DNA of 64,000 nt from Desulforegula conservatrix Mb1Pa (GCF_000426225.1 NZ_AUEY01000012.1:1-64000); one strand, 5' to 3'; numbered from the stretch's first letter, positions 1 to 9,723 are shown. The notes: generated by a model not told the origin, from the letters alone. Numbers and translations are program-made.

Positions 1-280
1 CTACAGGGCTTCCCCGGTTAATTTCCGCTCCCTGAGAATAATCACATCCTCAATCACTCGTGCAGTCTGTCCGAGTACCGGGCTTCGCCATATTTTGCAG
101 CCTGACCCTCTGCACGAGCCGTATCAGGTTCGCTTTCGCTATGTACCATTCTCTTCCTGTCGCTTCCTTCAAACCCTACCGTTACCAGTAGCGCCCTTGC
201 GATTCGGATTGATTTCCCCTCGGACGGGGTATCTCTGCTTTCTTTCAAACAGACGGGGGCACGGCTTTGCCGGGCAAACA
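1..280 (-). mobile_element. possible 3' or internal part of a group II intron-like RNA element (uncertain)
   Basis: This stretch holds no convincing gene. On the minus strand it is rich in GNRA-like and GAAG-type segments (for example GGAAGCGACAGGAAG and GCGAAAGCGAACC). Its style recalls the non-coding RNA part of bacterial group II introns, and it continues off the left edge. That resemblance is from memory and is not proven by any domain V motif seen here. An 87-residue open frame on the minus strand has an arginine-rich, non-protein-like composition and is taken as spurious. Confidence 0.25.
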
Positions 281-308
281 AAAAACCCGCCTGCTTAAGC
301 AGGCGGGT
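281..308 (-). terminator. rho-independent terminator of the small exported protein gene
   Basis: A perfect palindrome (ACCCGCCTGC, TTAA, GCAGGCGGGT) at 285-308 is followed on the minus strand by a run of T. It lies 35 bases after the stop codon of the leftward gene ending at 343, so it fits as that gene's terminator. Confidence 0.85.
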
Positions 309-342
309 TATGCGCAAGGGGGATTGTGAAGTCGATTTCGTG

Positions 343-672
343 TTAATTTAAGGTCTTATTATTGTGTTTTAACTTTTGGATATCATTGCTTGCCCTATGT
401 TGCTCTCTGCTGATTTTTGCTCGCTCCTTTCCAGTTAGGGTTCCATCAGATTTCATATTTTTTTCGTCATTTTTTATTTTTGATTGTTCAGCATTAAGAG
501 CTCCAGCTTCTTTTTTTGTCAGCTGGCCGCTTTCAATGCCTTGGGTTATTCTTTTATTTTGAGCATATTCATGAGTCTTTATTTTTGAATCATTGGTTCC
601 GGCAAAAGCAGCGCCTGAACCTAACAATAATACCAATATTCCTGTTAAAGATGATTTCATAAATCTGTTCAC
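343..672 (-). CDS. small exported helical protein of unknown function
   Basis: The preferred start is GTG at 672, because AAGGA sits 7 bases upstream; two upstream ATGs (726 and 696) and the ATG at 660 have poorer sites. The product is 109 residues. It begins with a signal peptide (MNRFMKSS, then a Leu/Gly-rich core ending AAFA, cleavage near residue 24). The mature part is about 85 residues, charged and helical, with QGIESGQLTKKEA followed by DGTLTGKERAKI. These two segments look like repeated helix-loop-helix units with an acidic loop. Such small periplasmic proteins are common in Proteobacteria but have no assigned role that I can name. It is monocistronic with its own terminator. Confidence 0.75.
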   Translation of the reverse strand: MNRFMKSSLTGILVLLLGSGAAFAGTNDSKIKTHEYAQNKRITQGIESGQLTKKEAGALNAEQSKIKNDEKNMKSDGTLTGKERAKISREQHRASNDIQKLKHNNKTLN

Positions 673-794
673 GACTTTTTCCTTTTCAGAAAACATATTG
701 TTTTTTTTAGTTCCATTCATGTGCATCTTAAATGTTTATATCCCTAAGTCCGAATTCCACGGACGGCTTCTTTATTCAACGCCCATTCTTTTTT

Positions 795-820
795 AGAGCC
801 GCCGCCATCGGCGGCTCTTT
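795..820 (+). terminator. GC-rich hairpin followed by a short T run
   Basis: AGAGCCGCCG pairs with CGGCGGCTCT around a four-base loop, with TTTT after it on the plus strand. No rightward gene precedes it in the window. It may therefore be a relic terminator of a lost gene or a structure in the leader of the short frame at 838. Confidence 0.45.
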
Positions 821-837
821 TGCGAAAGGAGAGGATT

Positions 838-1095
838 ATGAAAAAGCTTTTTGCTTTGAAACTATGTATAGCAATACTGGTGCCAATAGCTGAGGTATAT
901 GATGTTTAAGTACATAATATACTGTTTATACAGGTAAATATATAAAAGATTGGCGGTGTCTTTTTCAGAATAGTGATCCAACAAATTTAATAAGGGTAAC
1001 AAATATTCAGGTTTGCGAGATTCGATAAACTGGTTGGATATTAAAGATACAAAAGGAAAAATTCAGGCAAGCTTGCTGGAGGAGATACAGACCTA
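838..1095 (+). pseudogene. possible decayed gene for a small exported protein
   Basis: AAAGGAGAGGATT precedes an ATG at 838. This frame encodes 23 residues shaped like a signal peptide (MKKLFALKLCIAILVP) and stops at 907-909. Coding-like frames then continue in another phase (915-1030, containing DWRCLFQNSDPTN) and in a third phase (ending at the TAA near 1095, containing INWLDIKDTKGKIQ). A good ribosome site, a signal-like start and out-of-phase continuations suggest a frameshifted small secreted-protein gene. It could also be a genuine 23-residue peptide or chance. Confidence 0.3.
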
Positions 1096-1259
1096 AGCTA
1101 AAAACATCAAAAAAGTACACATGCTTGCTCGAATGCCACAGGTTAATTTACTCGTGAAACAATGGATGCTATGGAGTCGTTTATTTGTTTCAACTCATAA
1201 ATAGCCCATAATCAACAAATAGTCTTGATGTCAATAGCTTCCTTAAGCTTTAAGGCCTG

Positions 1260-1838
1260 TCAATTCAAAACGCCGGTATATTCTGTTTCCAAGACAACTG
1301 CTTTGCTTAGAAACACCTTCGGGCTTTCAACCTTTGTGAACCCGCATGTCCCTGCTATTCTGACAGTTTCTTTAAAATCTTTTTTTGAAACATGGAAAGG
1401 AGGCTCTGTTATGAAAATTTTCCCTTTTGTTTTCAGTATAGATTTAATCTCATTGAAAAAGGCTTCCTGATCAGGGATCTCATGAAGAACATAAAACGCC
1501 AAAATAAAATCAACACTCTCTGATAGGCCTATTTTATTAGCTTTGCACTTATGAAGAGTTATTCGTTCCTCAAGCTTTGTCCCCTGAATCTTGTCCCTCA
1601 GTTTTTGAAGCATGCCTTCCTGCACATCAGATGCTATAATCCGGCCTGATTGGCCAACCATCTGAGCCATATCAACAGAGAAAAAGCCCGGACCGCATCC
1701 TATATCCAGAACTGTCATCCCTTCTTTGATATATGGTTTCAGTATTTTCTGAGGATCTTGCAGCCATTTTCGAATTCTGTTGTCAAGGCTGCCTGCTCTT
1801 TCTACCGGACATACCCGTATATTTTCTTCTTTAATCAT
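1260..1838 (-). CDS. class I SAM-dependent methyltransferase
   Basis: The product is 192 residues from the ATG at 1838, which has AAAGGA 7 bases upstream; a longer reading to 1889 lacks a good site. The SAM-binding motif I is VLDIGCGPGFFS near residue 43. An acidic strand-2 end (IIASDVQ) and the later FILAFYVLHEIP and GKIFITEPP segments fit a Rossmann methyltransferase of the UbiE/Methyltransf_11 type. The N-terminal CPVERAGSLDNRIRKWLQDP signature is one I associate with small anaerobe methyltransferases of unknown substrate. The HD-domain gene upstream on the same strand ends or starts within 70 bases, so the two may be co-transcribed. The substrate cannot be read from the sequence. Confidence 0.85.
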   Translation of the reverse strand: MIKEENIRVCPVERAGSLDNRIRKWLQDPQKILKPYIKEGMTVLDIGCGPGFFSVDMAQMVGQSGRIIASDVQEGMLQKLRDKIQGTKLEERITLHKCKANKIGLSESVDFILAFYVLHEIPDQEAFFNEIKSILKTKGKIFITEPPFHVSKKDFKETVRIAGTCGFTKVESPKVFLSKAVVLETEYTGVLN

Positions 1839-1906
1839 AATCGTATCCTTTAACTTGAGGACAATAATGTAAATAGCCGCCAAAAACATCGGAGATAAAT
1901 TATCAT

Positions 1907-2470
1907 CTACAGCTTCATCATCGGCAATGGACTGAACGGATGAGTTTTAAGCCTTTGAACGGTCAATTCAAGAAGCCGCATGTGAAATCCCTCATTCGGG
2001 TATAATGAAAGAACTTCTCTGACAAATGATGAAGGCAGTCCTGATTTTATCATTCCAAGCGAAACATCAACCAGATCAGCCTTGCGGAATTCTTCAACAA
2101 TCCAGCTGTTATCCGGGCCTGAACCAAAACCTGATTTTGACTCATATGTCGTAAGTTTGTGGTGCTGCTCAATCATTTCTTCTATCTCAGCGATCCAATC
2201 GTTTAGATTTGCCCCTTCAAGATATTCACGGGCAAGTTTTCTGGATGGTTCGAGGTATTCCACTGTGCAATCTGTCCAGATTCCAAGATCATGAAACGCG
2301 GCCGCTATACCACTCTTTTGGATATTTTTCGAATTCTCACCGCAGAGCGCTACGCAGAAATTAAAAACCCGGCAACAGTGATTTTTATAAGGAATGTAAT
2401 CCTTTTTTAGATAATTGCGCCATTTTTCAAGGATTTCATCTATTATTGGAACTTGATCGTATACTTTCAT
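1907..2470 (-). CDS. HD-domain phosphohydrolase-like protein
   Basis: The product is 187 residues, with start ATG at 2470 preceded by AGGAGG. Metal-binding motifs of the HD superfamily are visible: an N-terminal His in YKNHCCRV, the HD pair in AAAFHDLGIW, a His pair in EQHHK and an Asp in KADLVDVS. This order (H, HD, H, D) is typical of metal-dependent phosphohydrolases acting on nucleotides or phosphate esters. The substrate is unknown. It lies just upstream of the methyltransferase gene in the same direction. Confidence 0.8.
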   Translation of the reverse strand: MKVYDQVPIIDEILEKWRNYLKKDYIPYKNHCCRVFNFCVALCGENSKNIQKSGIAAAFHDLGIWTDCTVEYLEPSRKLAREYLEGANLNDWIAEIEEMIEQHHKLTTYESKSGFGSGPDNSWIVEEFRKADLVDVSLGMIKSGLPSSFVREVLSLYPNEGFHMRLLELTVQRLKTHPFSPLPMMKL

Positions 2471-2675
2471 GAAGCCTCCTTTTTTTAAAGATACCCTTAT
2501 TTCTGTTTGAATAACCTAAATAGCATCCGGGGCATTTTTTGTAAAAACAACAACAACTTCTCTTCCAACACATTTATGTATGCTCACTTGAAAGAGCGTT
2601 CTGGAATCTCTTTAAAAAATGCTGTATAGAGTTCACTCCAAATTATTTTAATGACCATTATCAGGAACATAAGAA

Positions 2676-4235
2676 TTGAAAGACAAAGAAAAAAAAGCAC
2701 TCACCCAGGAAGAGATTGCAGGCTGCATATCCATTCTTGAATCCATGATTGAAAACCCGGAGCAGTTTACAAGTCTGCCTGAAGATCAGAGAATCGCACT
2801 GATGGCAGCGGCAGGCAAGGTGTCAAGACCTGATCTGAATGATATCAGAAGAAGAAACAGAGAGGTAAAACGAGGCCGACGCAGGGAAATCACTGCCCAT
2901 GAAAAAGCTGTTCGAGCAGCCACAGGTATCAGATCTGCAAGGGAAGCAGCGGTTTTCACAGCTCCTGCAATGATAGAAAATCTGAACTCCGATTCTGATT
3001 CAGCCCAAGGAGCGGAAAACCTTGAACTGAAATCTCCGCGCAATTGTTATGTCTGCAAGGCGGAATTCACAAGGCTCCATCATTTCTATGACACCATGTG
3101 CCCCAAATGTGCTGACTTCAATTATCAGAAAAGATTCCAGACAGCGCCTCTTCATGGCAAAGTCGCCCTGATTACAGGTTCGAGGGTCAAAATTGGATAC
3201 CAGGCAAGCCTGATGATGCTTCGCGCGGGTGCGAGGGTAATCGCAACTACACGGTTCCCGGTTGATTCCGCCATGAGGTATTCAAGGGAAGAAGATTTTA
3301 ATGTATGGAAGGACAGGCTCCAGATTTACGGCCTTGATCTCAGGCATACTCCGAGTGTTGAAATATTCACAAGCTATATTGAACAGACATACGACAGGCT
3401 GGATCTTCTCATAAATAACGCGGCCCAGACCGTGCGCAGACCTCCTGGGTTCTATTCCCATATGATGGAAAATGAAACAAAGGATATTCAGACTCTGCCA
3501 GCAAGCGTACAGGATCTTCTCGGCCAGCATCAGGAATGTGTCAACAGACTAAATTCCTTTGTTGTTCCCAATGTCGGAAATGAGTCCGCACTCCCTGTTT
3601 CCTGGAACGGCAAGGCTCCTGGAATCGGTTTGAGGGCGTCTGCCGAGCTTTCCCAGGTTCCGTATGCCTACGATCATACGCTCGCAGTTGACGAAGTTTT
3701 CCCAAAAGGAGCACTTGACGCTGATCTTCAGCAGGTGGATTTAAGGGAAACAAACAGCTGGAGGCTGAAACTAGGAGAAATCCAGACAGCTGAAATGCTT
3801 GAAATTCAGCTTGTAAATGCTGTTGCGCCTTTTGTTCTTTGCAACAGGTTAGCGCCCATGATGCAGCGCGATTATACCGGCCAGAAGCACATAGTCAATG
3901 TGACTGCAATGGAAGGAAAATTTTTCAGGTTCAAGTCAACCGGAAGGCATCCGCATACGAATATGGCAAAGGCTGCGCTTAATATGCTCACACATACTGC
4001 TGCTGCTGAACTTGCGAAGTTCGGAATTTATATGAACGCGGTTGATACAGGCTGGGTTACTGATGAAGATCCTGCAAAGCTTTCGGCAATCAAACAGGAG
4101 CTCCACGATTTTCAGCCTCCGCTTGATATTGTGGACGGAGCAGCAAGGGTTTGTGATCCATTTTTTGATGGAATTCTGACTGGCAAGCATTGGTGCGGTA
4201 AGTTTCTGAAGGATTATCATCCGATTGACTGGTAA
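2676..4235 (+). CDS. SDR-family protein with N-terminal zinc-finger-like motif and altered active site
   Basis: The product is 519 residues from a TTG start at 2676, with AGGA about 9 bases upstream; no nearer ATG keeps the conserved N-terminus. Residues 1-110 are charged and helical. Four cysteines (C124-x2-C127 and C142-x2-C145) form a probable zinc-binding treble-clef or ribbon. The SDR domain starts near 160, with TGSRVKIG (167-174) as the dinucleotide loop and NNAA at 247-250. At the usual Tyr-x3-Lys position the sequence reads TNMAK, so Lys432 is kept but the catalytic Tyr is Thr428. The usual Ser strand reads NVTAMEG. An insertion of about 100 residues follows NNAA. It may bind nucleotide without classical SDR catalysis. 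The gene is monocistronic. Confidence 0.85.
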   Translation: MKDKEKKALTQEEIAGCISILESMIENPEQFTSLPEDQRIALMAAAGKVSRPDLNDIRRRNREVKRGRRREITAHEKAVRAATGIRSAREAAVFTAPAMIENLNSDSDSAQGAENLELKSPRNCYVCKAEFTRLHHFYDTMCPKCADFNYQKRFQTAPLHGKVALITGSRVKIGYQASLMMLRAGARVIATTRFPVDSAMRYSREEDFNVWKDRLQIYGLDLRHTPSVEIFTSYIEQTYDRLDLLINNAAQTVRRPPGFYSHMMENETKDIQTLPASVQDLLGQHQECVNRLNSFVVPNVGNESALPVSWNGKAPGIGLRASAELSQVPYAYDHTLAVDEVFPKGALDADLQQVDLRETNSWRLKLGEIQTAEMLEIQLVNAVAPFVLCNRLAPMMQRDYTGQKHIVNVTAMEGKFFRFKSTGRHPHTNMAKAALNMLTHTAAAELAKFGIYMNAVDTGWVTDEDPAKLSAIKQELHDFQPPLDIVDGAARVCDPFFDGILTGKHWCGKFLKDYHPIDW

Positions 4236-4247
4236 TGTGTTGAAAAC

Positions 4248-4285
4248 AAAGGGAAACCGCATCTTTTTATTCCCTTTCCTGTTTT
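4248..4285 (+). terminator. weak terminator after the SDR gene
   Basis: AAAGGGAA (4248-4255) can pair with TTCCCTTT (4270-4277), followed by CCTGTTTT. It begins 12 bases after the SDR stop codon. The T run is short, so termination is only probable. Confidence 0.4.
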
Positions 4286-4343
4286 GGGCATTATTGCTGA
4301 ATTAGCGGCTTTATGTAGCTGTCACCATTTGGTTTATATAAAC

Positions 4344-4376
4344 GGTGCGTGGGAAAACGCCACGCACCCAACTTTT
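4344..4376 (+). terminator. strong hairpin with TTTT, possible second terminator
   Basis: GGTGCGTGG pairs perfectly with CCACGCACC around a seven-base loop, then CAACTTTT follows. It lies just before the repeat element at 4381. Confidence 0.45.
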
Positions 4377-4380
4377 GCTT

Positions 4381-4533
4381 AAGGCCACCTCTAAAAATTG
4401 CCTTTTTGCGCATTAGCTGCGTCAGCGTCGTACTCGAATCCTCATTTATACCGCATAAACTCCGGTTCTCCGTGCGCCGCTGCTGATTCCCTTGGGCTAC
4501 CACATCAAAAATTCTAATTTTTAGAGAAACCCT
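4381..4533 (+). mobile_element. dispersed element family D, copy 1 (MITE-like)
   Basis: This 153-bp non-coding element is bounded by imperfect inverted ends: AAGGCCACCTCTAAAAATT at the left, and AAGGGTTTCTCTAAAAATT when the right end is read on the other strand. Its interior (TCGTACTCGAATCCTCATTT and neighbours) recurs in inverted orientation at 52447-52581. Confidence 0.65.
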
Positions 4534-4560
4534 TAATTCAACAACCCAAGCCCAATAAAA

Positions 4561-4950
4561 CTATTTCCCGCCTTCCTTTGATTTCAGGAGATTGGCGAGA
4601 TCTTCAAAAGCCTTGAATGTAGTTGAAGGTTTGTTATTTCCACCGGCTTCTGATCCTTCATACCAGTCTGCAACCTGATCCCTTGAGTGTTCATTGTCAT
4701 GGCAGTATATGCAGAGAAGTTCCCAGTTGCTGCCATCCGGCGGATTATTGTCATGGTTGTGGTCTTTGTGATGAACAGTGAGTTCCTTGAGTCTTTTTCC
4801 GGAAAACTCCCGCGCACATTTTCCACAAATCCATGGGAAAAGCTTCAGAGCCTTTTCCCTGTAAGTTTTTTCTCTTTTTTCCCTTTCTTTCAGAACATCA
4901 GAAACAATCTGGTGATGCTTTGCACTGTGGTGAGCTTTTTTTGATGACAT
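4561..4950 (-). CDS. yajD: YajD-type HNH nuclease
   Basis: The product is 129 residues, with start ATG at 4950 preceded by GGAGA. A CxxC pair (ICGKCAREF) is followed by LTVHHKDHNHDNNP and LLCIYCHDNEH. This is the zinc-supported HNH (beta-beta-alpha metal) nuclease core as in E. coli YajD (115 residues). The N-terminal 35 residues are basic and helical and the last 35 are low in conservation. The cellular role of YajD proteins is not established. The gene stands alone and the family D element lies just beyond its 3' end. Confidence 0.9.
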   Translation of the reverse strand: MSSKKAHHSAKHHQIVSDVLKEREKREKTYREKALKLFPWICGKCAREFSGKRLKELTVHHKDHNHDNNPPDGSNWELLCIYCHDNEHSRDQVADWYEGSEAGGNNKPSTTFKAFEDLANLLKSKEGGK

Positions 4951-5304
4951 TTAAATCTCCTGCATAATCCATTAATTCTGATTCGCATTCAAAGTTCTCT
5001 GCAAAATATAGACAGGCACTGCCTTTTAGTCAATTCCAAGGGCTTTCAAACGATGTTTTTTAAGGGAAATAATGCCTTGGCATCAATTGAATACAAAATC
5101 TTTAACGATTTCATTATCAAAATAATTGTAGCCCACCAATATTTTTTCATTTTTTTGAAAAATACATAATTAATACGCAAAAAAACTTGGCAAGAAATTT
5201 AATGATCCAGATTTTGAAGATAAATTCTTTTGTGGGCAGTATTGAAGTTTTTGAAGTGGTTGGGGAAACTTTTTTAAAAAGTTTCCCCAATTATTTCTGT
5301 TTTC
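4951..5304. other. 354-bp AT-rich intergenic region with one strong hairpin
   Basis: No open frame of interest is present. A 13-bp stem (GGGGAAACTTTTT paired with AAAAAGTTTCCCC, 5262-5288) lies 17 bases beyond the stop codon of fhs and probably stops its leftward transcript, although a long T run is lacking. Confidence 0.5.
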
Positions 5305-7068
5305 TTAAAACAGGCCTGAAACTTTTCCTGTTTTCGGATCCACGTCAATTCTTCTGAACGCTGGATTTGAGCCTGTTCCAGGCATCAGGCTTATTTTGCC
5401 AGCGCAAGGACACAGGAATTTAGCACCCGAATATATGAGAACATCTTCTATTGGCAGAGTCCAGCCCTTTGGAACGCCTTTGCGATTAGGATCGTGGGTA
5501 AGGCTTAGGTGGGTCTTGACCATCATTGTAGCGTAGTCATCATATTGAGAGTCTGCTTCGAGCATCTTCGCCTTTTTCTCTGCATCCGGCGACCATGATA
5601 CTCCGTCTGCTCCGTAAACTTCCCGTGCAATTTTATCCACCCTGTCACGAAGTTTCATTTCAAGCGGATAAAGATAATTGAAATGCGTCTCGTCCTCGCA
5701 TGCGTCTATTACGGCATCAGCAAGCTCGAGGGCGCCTTCGCCTCCTGAAAGCCAGTGGCGTGAAGCAGCGCATCTTGCACCAGCAGCTTCTGCGGCTCGT
5801 TTGACCATCTTGATTTCTTCTTCTGTATCAGTATGGAAAACATTAATGCAGACCACAGGATTCATGCCTGATTTTCTTATGGTTCCGATGTGATGGATCA
5901 TGTTTGCGAGGCCTTTTTCAAGAAGCCCCAGATTTTCTTTTGTATATTCTTCAGGAAGAGCTATCCCTGGAACAACTTTCGGGCCGCCGCCGTGCATTTT
6001 CAGCGCTCTGATTGAAACTGTGAGAACTGACACATGGGGTTTTAGTCCGCTGTAACGGCATTTTACGTTCCAGAATTTTTCAAAACCTATGTCTGCCGCA
6101 AATCCGCTTTCAGTAACATGGTAATCGAACATCTTGAGGCCGACCCTGTCTGCAATAATGGAAGACTGGCCAATGGCTATGTTTGCGAATGGTCCTGCAT
6201 GAACCATGCATGGCTGGTATTCTGCCGTACACATCAGCGTCGGATTGATCGTGTTTCTCATCCATGCCGCCATCGCGCCTGCTACTTCAAGATCTCCTGT
6301 CGTAACTGGTTTGCCTGTCTTGTCAAATGCCACCGTGATGTTGGCAAGGCGCTCCCTCAGGTCAGCAAGATCCTTTGCTATCGAGAGAATTGCCATGCAT
6401 TCCGAGCTTACTGCAATGTTGAATTTTGACTGCATGGTGTAACCGTCAAAACGTCCGCCCAAGCCTATTGTCATATTTCTGAGAGCCTGGGCGCAGTAGT
6501 CAATTACCCAGCCTATTTCAACCCTTGTCGGATCTATGTCAAGACGCCTCATTCCTGAAAGACGGCTGAGCTGTTCGTCCGTATAGTTGCGCTCGTGCTG
6601 CATCCTTGCAGTCATGGCTACCATGGCAAGGTTGTGGGCGTTCATGATGTCATTGATATCACCAGTAAGACCAAGGGAGAATTCCGTCATAGGGATTAAA
6701 AGGGCGTTACCCCCGCCTGCGGCAGTTCCTTTTACGTTCATGGTAGGCCCGCCTGATGGCTGACGAAGGGCGCCACCAACGTTTTTGCCCCTCTTTCCGA
6801 GTCCTTCGATCAGGCCGATGGATGTGGTGCTTTTGCCTTCACCCAGAGGAGTTGGAGTAATGGCCGTGATTTCGATATATTTGCCGTCTGGCCTGTCTTT
6901 AAGTCTTTCAATTATTTTTAGAAAGTCCAGTTTTGCCAGTTTTCCCATCGGTATTATTTCATCTTTTTCAAGACCTAATCTGTCTGCCCATTCATACGGG
7001 GTGGGCATATTTTTTTCAGCAGCTTCCGAGATTTCCCAGTCCTGCATCTTTGTCGGATCGAATGCCAT
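5305..7068 (-). CDS. fhs: formate-tetrahydrofolate ligase
   Basis: This enzyme makes 10-formyl-tetrahydrofolate from formate, ATP and tetrahydrofolate in the cytoplasm. It is the entry step of the methyl branch of the Wood-Ljungdahl pathway and also serves C1 biosynthesis. The product is 587 residues (usual length about 555-590). The ATP P-loop reads TPLGEGKST near residue 72. The downstream [17 protein letters not shown] and [13 protein letters not shown] segments are family signatures. The start ATG at 7068 has AAGGA 7 bases upstream. It is monocistronic, with a hairpin after the stop codon. Its presence fits an anaerobe that oxidises or fixes C1 units, but the other pathway genes are not in the window. 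Confidence 0.97.
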   Translation of the reverse strand: MAFDPTKMQDWEISEAAEKNMPTPYEWADRLGLEKDEIIPMGKLAKLDFLKIIERLKDRPDGKYIEITAITPTPLGEGKSTTSIGLIEGLGKRGKNVGGALRQPSGGPTMNVKGTAAGGGNALLIPMTEFSLGLTGDINDIMNAHNLAMVAMTARMQHERNYTDEQLSRLSGMRRLDIDPTRVEIGWVIDYCAQALRNMTIGLGGRFDGYTMQSKFNIAVSSECMAILSIAKDLADLRERLANITVAFDKTGKPVTTGDLEVAGAMAAWMRNTINPTLMCTAEYQPCMVHAGPFANIAIGQSSIIADRVGLKMFDYHVTESGFAADIGFEKFWNVKCRYSGLKPHVSVLTVSIRALKMHGGGPKVVPGIALPEEYTKENLGLLEKGLANMIHHIGTIRKSGMNPVVCINVFHTDTEEEIKMVKRAAEAAGARCAASRHWLSGGEGALELADAVIDACEDETHFNYLYPLEMKLRDRVDKIAREVYGADGVSWSPDAEKKAKMLEADSQYDDYATMMVKTHLSLTHDPNRKGVPKGWTLPIEDVLIYSGAKFLCPCAGKISLMPGTGSNPAFRRIDVDPKTGKVSGLF

Positions 7069-7218
7069 TTTGAGTCCTTAATTATTATTGATTTTGTAAT
7101 CGCATATACTATTTGGGATTATATTTTTGTTTTTGCAGAAGAGCCAAAAGTGTTCAAGAAAAAAACAGAATACCAATTATTTAAAAATGGTTTTTGATAG
7201 AACGGCCATTGCAAAAAC

Positions 7219-7232
7219 GTCTGTACACAGAC
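7219..7232. promoter_or_regulatory. perfect 14-bp palindrome, possible operator
   Basis: GTCTGT-AC-ACAGAC lies between the divergent fhs gene and the hybrid kinase gene, 107 bases before the kinase start. It could be a dimeric regulator site; no regulator can be assigned. Confidence 0.3.
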
Positions 7233-7338
7233 AGTTTGAATATGTTAGTTTGAACCGCTTTTCAAGTATCCGAAGCTTTTTCCGCACTGCCCGATCATAT
7301 ATTCTAATCATTGGTTTTTTATTTTTAGGTTCAATTTC

Positions 7339-9723
7339 ATGGATTTTATAAAAAAAATCATATCTGTAAAAAAACGCTCTGAATGTCAGAATCAGAAAAT
7401 ATCAAGCTGCGCAAAACTGTTTGAAACCATGCCGCTTGGTGTTATTTACCATGATCCTTCGGGCAGGATCATTTCAGTAAACCCTGCTGCCGCAAAAATT
7501 CTTGGGCTTACAAAGGATGAGCTCCTCGGAAGGGTCTCAAGGGATCCAAGATGGAAGGCCGTTCGTGAGGATGGATCTGATTTCCCCGGAGAAGACCATC
7601 CTTCGGCCATTGCCCTTAAAACCGGAAAGACCGTACATAATGTCGTGATGGGAGTATTCAACCCGCTTGAAAAACAGCAGAAATGGATCAGGATAAATGC
7701 CTATCCTGAATTCAGGGACGGAGAAGAAAAGCCGTACCAGGCTTTTTCCACCTTTGATGACATAACTGAAATGAAAAGAACCGAGGCAAAGCTCATTGAT
7801 CACCTTGCAAGAATGAGAAGAGCCGAACAGGTGGCCGGATTCGGCAATTGGGGATTTAGGCTCAATGACGATCTTGTCTACGCATCTGAAGGCGCCAGGG
7901 AAATCTATGGCATGGGGGACAGGGAATGGGCTATCCGTGAGATTCAGCAGCTCCCTTTGCCTGAATACAGGACTATGCTTGACAAGGCAATGATGGAGCT
8001 GATTGCTGTAAATTCTCCATATGATGTCAGGTTCAAAATCAAAAGACCATCTGATGGTGAAATAATCGATATTCATTCCATAGCCGGATATGACCCCGAG
8101 AGGTTCGGCGTTTACGGGGTCATTCATGATATAACCAAGGCAGTGAAGGCTGAAAATGACCTGAGGGAAAGCGAGAGAAAGCTTTCAACACTCATGTCCA
8201 ATCTTCCAGGCATAGCTTACAGATGCAGAAATGATGAAAACTGGACAATGGAATTCATAAGCGACGGCTGCAAAGAACTCACAGGGTATGATCCTGAAGA
8301 TTTCATTGATAACAGAGTCCTTAGTTTCAATGAACTCATTCATCCTGATCACAGGGAAAGATTATGGGAGGAATGGCAGGCGGCAATCGCAGAAAAAAAA
8401 TACATTCAGGCCGAGTATCCCGTTGTTCTGCCGACCGGCGAAGAACGCTGGTTTTGGGAAAAAGGATGCGCTGTCTACTCGGAGGCCGGTGAAATTATAG
8501 CCCTTGAAGGATTTATTGCAGATCTTACGGATCTTAAAAGATCCGAGAGGGAGAAAATAGATTTTGAACGCCAGCTTCTTCAGACCCAGAAGCTTGAAAG
8601 TCTTGGAGTTCTTGCAGGTGGTATTGCCCACGATTTCAATAATATTCTCATGGCTATACTTGGGCATGCTGATCTTGCCCTTGACGAGCTGTCTCCAATG
8701 TCTCCGGCCAGGGAAAGCATCAGCGAGATAGAAAAGGCATCGAGGAGGGCGGCGGATCTTTGCAGGCAGATGCTTGCTTATTCAGGCAAGGGAAGGTTTG
8801 TAATCGAGAATATTGATCTGAAGGAACTCATCGAGGAGATGGTTCATCTTCTTAAAACATCTATATCCAAAAAAGCCCGTCTTTCTCTTCATATAGAAAA
8901 CAGTATTCCCGCAATAAAAGGCGACGCCACCCAGATCAGGCAGATACTCATGAATCTTGTGATCAACGCCTCAGAGGCAATCGGAGACAGGGAGGGCCGC
9001 ATTGATATCTCCACAGGAAGCATGGACTGTTCCATTGAATACCTGGGCGATTCCTGTGTTAATGAAAGTATATCCGGGGGGAAGCATGTCTGGATAGAAG
9101 TCTCTGACACAGGATGCGGAATGGATTATGAAACAGTTTCAAGGATATTTGAGCCATTTTTTACAACAAAATTTACAGGAAGAGGCCTTGGAATGTCTGC
9201 GGTCATTGGAATAGTTCGTGGCCACAAGGGTGCTTTAAAGGTTTTTTCAGAGCCTGGAAAGGGTACTACGTTCAGAATCCTTTTTCCTGCATCAGAAGAA
9301 GCTGCAAAGCAGGAAGGTGACGCTGCTGTATTAATTGATGAAACATGGAAAGGTGGTGGGACAATTCTTCTTGTCGATGACGAAGAGAGTATCAGAAATC
9401 TTGGTAAGGCAATGCTCTCAAGACTTGGTTTTGATACTGTTACTGCAGCTGACGGTAGGGAGGCCGTTGAGATATATTCCTCTCAAAAAGGTTCAATAAG
9501 CGCAGTCATTCTTGATCTTACAATGCCCAAAATGAATGGTGAAGAAACCTTGAAAGAACTGATGGTAATAAATCCTGAAGTAAAAGTCATTATTTCGAGT
9601 GGCTATACTGAGTATGAAATTGCTTCAAGGTTTTCAGGAAACGCTCTGGCCGGATTTATCCAGAAACCCTATAAGATGAAATCCCTCAAAGATTGCCTTC
9701 AGGAGGCTTTGCAGAATATTTAA
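7339..9723 (+). CDS. cytoplasmic PAS-PAS-PAS hybrid histidine kinase with C-terminal receiver
   Basis: The product is 794 residues. Three PAS modules occupy roughly 25-145, 155-275 and 280-405; the third is of the PAS_3 type (GYDPEDF, HPDHR). A HisKA domain follows with phosphoacceptor His431 in GGIAHDFNN. The HATPase_c domain has SDTGCGMD and GRGLGMSAV. A receiver at about 675-794 has LVDDEE and probable phosphoacceptor Asp726 in ILDLTMPKMNG. No membrane segment is evident, so it probably senses a cytoplasmic ligand or redox state. The ribosome site before the ATG at 7339 (TAGGTTCAATTTC) is weak, so the start is less certain. No partner regulator is adjacent. Confidence 0.92.
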   Translation: MDFIKKIISVKKRSECQNQKISSCAKLFETMPLGVIYHDPSGRIISVNPAAAKILGLTKDELLGRVSRDPRWKAVREDGSDFPGEDHPSAIALKTGKTVHNVVMGVFNPLEKQQKWIRINAYPEFRDGEEKPYQAFSTFDDITEMKRTEAKLIDHLARMRRAEQVAGFGNWGFRLNDDLVYASEGAREIYGMGDREWAIREIQQLPLPEYRTMLDKAMMELIAVNSPYDVRFKIKRPSDGEIIDIHSIAGYDPERFGVYGVIHDITKAVKAENDLRESERKLSTLMSNLPGIAYRCRNDENWTMEFISDGCKELTGYDPEDFIDNRVLSFNELIHPDHRERLWEEWQAAIAEKKYIQAEYPVVLPTGEERWFWEKGCAVYSEAGEIIALEGFIADLTDLKRSEREKIDFERQLLQTQKLESLGVLAGGIAHDFNNILMAILGHADLALDELSPMSPARESISEIEKASRRAADLCRQMLAYSGKGRFVIENIDLKELIEEMVHLLKTSISKKARLSLHIENSIPAIKGDATQIRQILMNLVINASEAIGDREGRIDISTGSMDCSIEYLGDSCVNESISGGKHVWIEVSDTGCGMDYETVSRIFEPFFTTKFTGRGLGMSAVIGIVRGHKGALKVFSEPGKGTTFRILFPASEEAAKQEGDAAVLIDETWKGGGTILLVDDEESIRNLGKAMLSRLGFDTVTAADGREAVEIYSSQKGSISAVILDLTMPKMNGEETLKELMVINPEVKVIISSGYTEYEIASRFSGNALAGFIQKPYKMKSLKDCLQEALQNI

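Larger units (their letters stand above)
673..1259. other. 587-bp stretch without an intact gene
   Basis: AT-rich DNA between two leftward genes. It holds a strong GC-rich hairpin (795-820) and a rightward short open frame with an excellent ribosome site (838). Broken coding-like frames follow to about 1095. Beyond that nothing is recognisable. Confidence 0.5.

Noticed and set aside
1-317. Arg-rich 87-residue minus-strand open frame and a 67-residue plus-strand frame near the left edge
   Set aside because: The composition is not protein-like, no ribosome site is present and the frames lie in DNA that looks like a structured RNA element; treated as non-coding.
7069-7338. Riboswitch in the leader of fhs or the hybrid kinase
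   Set aside because: Only a 14-bp palindrome was found; no conserved THF, cobalamin or other aptamer core could be recognised by eye.
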